From Halobacteriales archaeon QS_4_62_28 (GTDB lineage: Archaea; Halobacteriota; Halobacteria; Halobacteriales; Haloarculaceae), in contig PXRO01000005.1 in assembly GCA_003021685.1 (NCBI GenBank), positions 21,493-85,492 of the forward strand: a stretch of 64,000 nt of DNA, read 5' to 3'. Within the stretch, counting starts at the first letter, position 1. Every line of letters begins with the position of its first letter. Below are positions 61,666 through 64,000 of the stretch, piece after piece. A model generated the notes under the pieces. That model had not been told where the DNA came from. It worked only from the letters and a program-made list of their open reading frames with translations, and did no database searches. The position numbers were made by a program, and so were the translations under genes.

Positions 61666-62108
61666 CGGTTCTGGTGGACGCCGGTGTCTTCTGTGCGCAG
61701 GCTGATCGAGCGGCGAATAGACACGAGGTCGCTATCGATGCGCTTCAGACGATTTTCAAGGGAGAGTACGGACAGCCCTACACGAGCGACTACGTGTTTG
61801 ACGAGGCAGTGACGCTGACGTTGGCCCGGACAGAGAATCATGAAAAAGCAGTTCGTATCGGCCAGCGCATTCGCGGCGAAGACGGTTTCCCGTCATTGAT
61901 CCGTCTACAGTACGTGACACCACCGATTTTCGACGATGCCGTCGAAGTGTTCGAACGCTACGACGACCAGCAACTCAGTTTTACCGATGCAACGACCGTC
62001 GCGTTACTCCGCCATCACGACATCGACAGCGTCCTCTCGTTCGACGACGACTTCGACGGCATCATCGACCGGCTCGATCCGGCTACGGTCGCGGAGCGCA
62101 ACCCTTAG
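61662..62108 (+). CDS. vapC: VapC-type PIN-domain ribonuclease toxin
   Basis: A 148-residue PIN nuclease that cleaves RNA when free of antitoxin. Active-site acids are visible: Asp6 in VLVDAGVF, Glu in [10 protein letters not shown], Asp in [10 protein letters not shown], and Asp in SFDDDFDGI. The start MTVLVDAGV overlaps vapB. The stop is 25 bases before tgtA, close enough that some readthrough into it may occur. Placed between a repeat array and tRNA-modification genes. Confidence 0.9.
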   Translation: MTVLVDAGVFCAQADRAANRHEVAIDALQTIFKGEYGQPYTSDYVFDEAVTLTLARTENHEKAVRIGQRIRGEDGFPSLIRLQYVTPPIFDDAVEVFERYDDQQLSFTDATTVALLRHHDIDSVLSFDDDFDGIIDRLDPATVAERNP

Positions 62109-62133
62109 GCACACCCTCGCCCGATTGTCGCCA

Positions 62134-63603
62134 ATGCGAGACCACTTCGAGGTCGGCCGGTACGACGCGGCCGGCCGATTGGGCGAGCTGACGGTGCCAC
62201 GGGCCGGCGTCACCGTCGAGACGCCCGCGCTGATGCCGGTCGTCAACCCGCACGTCCAGACGGTCGCGCCGTCGACGCTGGCATCCGAGTTCGGCGCGGA
62301 GATTCTGATCACCAACAGTTACATCCTCCACGGGAGCGACGAGTTGCGCGAACCGGCACTCGACGAGGGCCTGCACGACCTGCTGGACTTTTCGGGTGCG
62401 ATCATGACCGACTCCGGATCGTTCCAGTTAGCAGAATACGGTGACATCGACGTAACCACCGAGGAGATTCTGGACTTCCAGCACCGGATCGGGAGCGACA
62501 TCGGGACGCCCATCGACATCCCGACGCCGCCGGACGTAGACAGAGCGCGTGCCGAGCGCGAACTCGCCACGACACAGGAGCGCATCGAAACCGCCGCCGA
62601 GGCCGACGTGGGCGAGATGCTCGTCACGGCCCCGATGCAGGGGTCGACCGATCCCGATCTCAGGGAAGCGGCGGCCGAACACGCCCACGGGACGGGACTC
62701 GACGTGTTCCCCATCGGCGCAGTCGTCCCACTGATGAACGAGTATCGCTACGCCGACCTCGCCGACGTGGTCGCGGCCTGCAAACGCGGCCTCGGCGAGG
62801 ACGCGCCGGTCCACCTCTTTGGCGCGGGCCATCCCATGATGTTCGCGATGGCCGTTGCGCTTGGCTGTGATCTCTTCGACTCGGCGGCCTACGCCCTCTA
62901 TGCCCGCGACGGCCGCTACCTCACCGTCAGGGGTACTGAGCACCTCGACGACATGGACTACTTCCCGTGTCACTGCCCGGTCTGTGTCGAGCACACGCCC
63001 GCCGACCTCCGGGGGGCGAGCGACGAGGACAGCGAGGAACTGCTGGCCCGCCACAACCTCCATGTCACCTACGGCGAGATTCGGACGATCAAGCAGGCCA
63101 TCCGGGACGGCGACCTCGTGGAACTGGTCGACTCGCGGGCCCGCGCCCACCCCGCGATGCTCGATGGCTACCGGACCCTGCTCGACCACGCCGCGCAACT
63201 CGAACGGACCGATCGCATCGCCAAGGACACCTTCTTTCACTGCTCGACTGAGAGCGCTCGCCGACCCGAGGTCGTGCGCCACCACCAGCGCCTCGACCGC
63301 TTTGCCCTCTCGGGCGACGTGCTCCTGACCGAAGGCGAGCGAGACGAGGGGTACGACGAGAGCTGGCGCGTCGACCCGCCCTTTGCTCCGTATCCACGGG
63401 AACTCGGTGACGCATACCCTTTCACCGCCGAAGTACCGGAGCGACTCGACCGACAGGCTTACGAGAGTGCCGCCGACGGGATCGCCCGCCTCGCCGAACT
63501 GAATCCCGATGTCGACCTGACGCTGGCGCACTTCGAGTGGCCAGCGAGCGCACTCGACCGGGTACCCGACGCTGTGACGGTGCGACGACTCGGCGAGGAG
63601 TAA
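62134..63603 (+). CDS. tgtA: tRNA-guanine(15) transglycosylase
   Basis: Exchanges guanine 15 of archaeal tRNA for preQ0, the first step to archaeosine. The 489-residue product starts [17 protein letters not shown]. Catalytic features: [36 protein letters not shown] with [11 protein letters not shown], and a zinc site CHCPVCVEH. The longer frame upstream overlaps vapC. It is followed by the ArcS gene in the same direction, completing the pathway. Confidence 0.96.
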   Translation: MRDHFEVGRYDAAGRLGELTVPRAGVTVETPALMPVVNPHVQTVAPSTLASEFGAEILITNSYILHGSDELREPALDEGLHDLLDFSGAIMTDSGSFQLAEYGDIDVTTEEILDFQHRIGSDIGTPIDIPTPPDVDRARAERELATTQERIETAAEADVGEMLVTAPMQGSTDPDLREAAAEHAHGTGLDVFPIGAVVPLMNEYRYADLADVVAACKRGLGEDAPVHLFGAGHPMMFAMAVALGCDLFDSAAYALYARDGRYLTVRGTEHLDDMDYFPCHCPVCVEHTPADLRGASDEDSEELLARHNLHVTYGEIRTIKQAIRDGDLVELVDSRARAHPAMLDGYRTLLDHAAQLERTDRIAKDTFFHCSTESARRPEVVRHHQRLDRFALSGDVLLTEGERDEGYDESWRVDPPFAPYPRELGDAYPFTAEVPERLDRQAYESAADGIARLAELNPDVDLTLAHFEWPASALDRVPDAVTVRRLGEE

Positions 63604-63760
63604 TACTGCCGGCATTCGTCGGTCACGTCTTCGAGGGTACGGCGGGGAGAAAGTCAAAGCGCTGAGAAGTACCCGTTCAGCTAGCGTCGGGCGCGCCGTC
63701 TGACAATGCAACCGAACCGGACTCGCAAGATAGTTGGTCGCCCGTGGCCGAAACAGGTGC

Positions 63761-64000
63761 ATGACCGAGTATTTCGAAGTCCACGAGCGCGATGGTGCGG
63801 CGCGGCTGGCCGAGTTACGGCTGGCCGAGTCCGTCACGACGCCGGCGGCCGTGGACGAGTACATCGAGGACGCAGGGAGTCTGTGGCCCGAGGACCGCGA
63901 TCTGCCGGAGGGATCAGAGCACGTTCTCACCGTTCTCCCACACCGCGGCCTGCCCGGCGGGACGCCCGACGAAGTCACCGAGGCCTTCGCCGTCGACTAC
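63761..64000 (+). CDS. arcS: Archaeosine synthase ArcS (TgtA2), 5' part only
   Basis: Starts MTEYFEVHERDGAARLAELR and runs to the end of the window (80 codons visible). The opening, EVHERDGAARLAEL and VLTVLPHRGLPGGTPDEV, is characteristic of the diverged transglycosylase ArcS that converts preQ0-tRNA to archaeosine. Context after tgtA supports it. Confidence 0.88.
   Translation, partial: MTEYFEVHERDGAARLAELRLAESVTTPAAVDEYIEDAGSLWPEDRDLPEGSEHVLTVLPHRGLPGGTPDEVTEAFAVDY

Noticed and set aside
63602..63690. Further family 2 hairpin element after tgtA
   Set aside because: It begins AATACTGCCGGC like family 2, but no complementary right arm is found; at most an eroded half-element.
62428..63978. 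516-codon reverse frame opposite tgtA and arcS
   Set aside because: Shadow of the archaeosine genes, crossing their intergenic space without a plausible product.

Overview
The window is a chromosomal segment of a halophilic archaeon (class Halobacteria). The evidence is high G+C with a strong third-position bias, which produces long antisense shadow frames; very acidic proteins; and many lineage-typical genes: SecF-SecD order, the bacterioruberin genes crtD-lyeJ-cruF, HalOD1, HalX and bat-type regulators, transcription factor S, archaeosine synthesis and TRAM-fused aIF2-beta. The gene mix suggests the Haloarcula/Halomicrobium side of the class, but this is only an impression.

Layout. 1-2.3 kb: SecF (cut by the window edge) and SecD. 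2.3-6.4 kb: RNase HII, aIF2-beta, a CapA-like lipoprotein, a damaged cold-shock gene, deoxyhypusine synthase. 6.4-15.2 kb: a membrane protein, an acetyltransferase, HalOD1 and bat-type regulators, a SelA-like PLP enzyme, an SRAP protein, archaeal ornithine cyclodeaminase, an LMW phosphatase. 15.3-19 kb: bacterioruberin cluster, then MFS and ZIP transporters, regulators, a CPBP protease, an MscS remnant, a 7TM histidine kinase, transcription factor S. 26.5-35.3 kb: a P-loop ATPase/NRAMP pair; a tightly overlapping tenA-tenA-like-symporter-small-subunit operon divergent from a ThiR-type regulator; and a KaiC-like/coiled-coil/acidic-protein operon. 35.4-37.4 kb: an A+T-rich histidine kinase gene bounded by 14-bp perfect inverted repeats. 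37.4-39.2 kb: two hairpin-array repeats around a beta-RFAP synthase homologue. 39.2-42.4 kb: ilvD, a TM-helix protein, a VOC protein. 42.4-46.3 kb: an accessory patch with a decayed IS1595-like transposase joined to a broken HNH endonuclease gene and a lipoprotein nuclease, next to tRNA-Ile(GAU). 46.6-60.2 kb: FxsA, DUF255, TrmB, MptA, a HalX response regulator, fused siroheme decarboxylase, TrpD2-like, hydrolase, TrmY, two Tat lipoproteins, Nudix. 60.2-64 kb: an aldolase, a third hairpin-rich region, VapBC, TgtA and the start of ArcS.

The most unusual signal is non-coding. At least ten 78-82 bp imperfect palindromes in four sequence families, all with ATA...TAT-type ends, sit between genes, mostly just after stop codons. 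A second class is made of 0.25-0.35 kb arrays of short hairpins carrying the motif CACCGAAAGCCCTCG. Among coding systems, the ThiR/TenA/symporter operon with a perfect inverted-repeat operator candidate is the most testable.
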